DNA of 64,000 bases from Sphingobacterium bovisgrunnientis (GTDB lineage: Bacteria; Bacteroidota; Bacteroidia; Sphingobacteriales; Sphingobacteriaceae): contig NZ_WUQY01000001.1 in the NCBI RefSeq assembly GCF_009829085.1, positions 280,493 through 344,492 on the forward strand. The letters are read 5' to 3'. The translations under genes were made by a program, and so were the position numbers. Positions 63,672 through 64,000 of this stretch are shown in pieces. Each line of letters begins with the position of its first letter. The stretch's first letter is position 1. A model generated the notes under the pieces. It was not told the DNA's origin and made no database searches. It saw only the letters and a list, made by a program, of their open reading frames with translations.

Positions 63672-63953
63672 ATGAGAATTAAATTAATAGTAAGTCTATT
63701 CGTCTTACTAGCTGGTATTCATTTGGCTTATTCACAGAAACCCTATACTGTGGAACTATCTATTGGGCAAGATGAATACTGGTGGGGTGGCGTAGTAGCA
63801 CAGGGCGCGAGTATGCCGTACTTAAAACCTGCAAAGGAATATGATTTGGCAAGGGAAAATTCCAACAATCAAGTTGTGCCGTTATTTGTGTCGAGCAAGG
63901 GACCTCACCTATACAAACACAAAAGTAGATGGACTTTTAGAACAACTTCTTAG
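63672..63953 (+). pseudogene. GH31 glycosidase, N-terminal fragment
   Basis: The 93-aa frame has a signal peptide (ending AYSQ) and then the N-terminal sequence of exported GH31 enzymes: EYWWGGVVAQGASMPY and NQVVPLFVSSKG. Right after SSKG the family match stops. The frame reads a random tail and ends at 63953, while another frame carries unrelated coding sequence. The gene is therefore cut off, by a genomic deletion or by an assembly join. Confidence 0.7.
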
Positions 63954-64000
63954 CCGTCAGAACCTAAATGCTGCCTATGTACAAGTGGTCGGTAATCGTG
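63904..64000 (+). other. Partial STN-like coding segment at the edge
   Basis: In this frame (no stop to the window end) the translation LTYTNTKVDGLLEQLL followed by YVQVVGNR looks like the STN module found at the start of TonB-dependent (SusC-like) receptors. It has no start codon of its own here because it is joined to the GH31 fragment. The call rests on about 32 residues. Confidence 0.45.

Overview
The window reads as chromosomal DNA of a Bacteroidota, most likely a Sphingobacteriaceae (Sphingobacterium/Pedobacter-like) bacterium. The base composition is AT-rich. Three tRNA promoters fit the Bacteroidota TTG / TAnnTTTG consensus, with 19-20 nt between the elements. Family content agrees: a GldJ/GldK-type lipoprotein and a PorW/SprE-like TPR lipoprotein of the gliding/type IX secretion kind, DUF5686, DUF2851, DUF4199, DUF3472 and an ISAon1-type insertion sequence. 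Most of the window is housekeeping DNA in short operons.

Layout. 0.1-12 kb: a membrane-anchored MutS-like ATPase, a thioesterase, a Gld lipoprotein, IspF, an MFS exporter, a TPR lipoprotein, PBP1A, UvrC and Era. 13.0-15.5 kb is the accessory spot. Four tandem initiator tRNA genes end in an intrinsic terminator. Directly after its T-run lies a 5' remnant of a group IIC intron, cut off by a 1.42-kb IS with perfect 24-bp ends. Beyond the IS are a truncated tRNA-Lys 3' end with its own terminator and an intact tRNA-Lys. 15.7-18.4 kb: DUF3472, a DHFR-like reductase and DUF1398. 18.4-25.7 kb: a minus-strand signalling operon of two histidine kinases, two single-domain response regulators, CheR and CheB, with no cheA, cheW or receptor gene. 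26-30.6 kb: a second tRNA-Lys, PrmC, RibD, a frameshifted DUF2851 gene, an ankyrin protein and a gene-free stretch that ends in an orphan terminator (candidate small RNA). 30.6-37 kb: UbiX, then a tight operon that starts with a dihydroorotase-like protein lacking its metal ligands and continues with an acidic protein, DUF4199, two glycosyltransferases and an MBL hydrolase, followed by a 50-aa membrane protein. 37-39 kb: IspD and QueA. 39.3-46.4 kb: a glycogen operon (GH31, GlgB, GlgA, GlgC). 46.4-56.9 kb: an aminotransferase, a CBS protein, an SBF-type transporter, PPK2, a SatD-DUF3307 pair behind three evenly spaced palindromes, a serine hydrolase, a ferritin-like DUF892 protein and DUF5686.

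57-62.7 kb is a redox and peroxide block: an HxlR regulator divergent from a nitroreductase, OxyR divergent from an exported catalase, and an exported ankyrin protein behind the catalase. The right edge has a decayed small secreted protein, a PEP-mutase-like enzyme, DUF808, and the 5' end of a GH31 gene that runs into an unrelated STN-like coding sequence.

Most worth following up: the triple-palindrome control region of satD-DUF3307, the orphan terminator before ubiX, the group IIC intron scar behind the initiator-tRNA array, the metal-less dihydroorotase, two frameshifted genes and the chimeric right edge. All calls rest on reading the sequence and recalling families; no database search was run.
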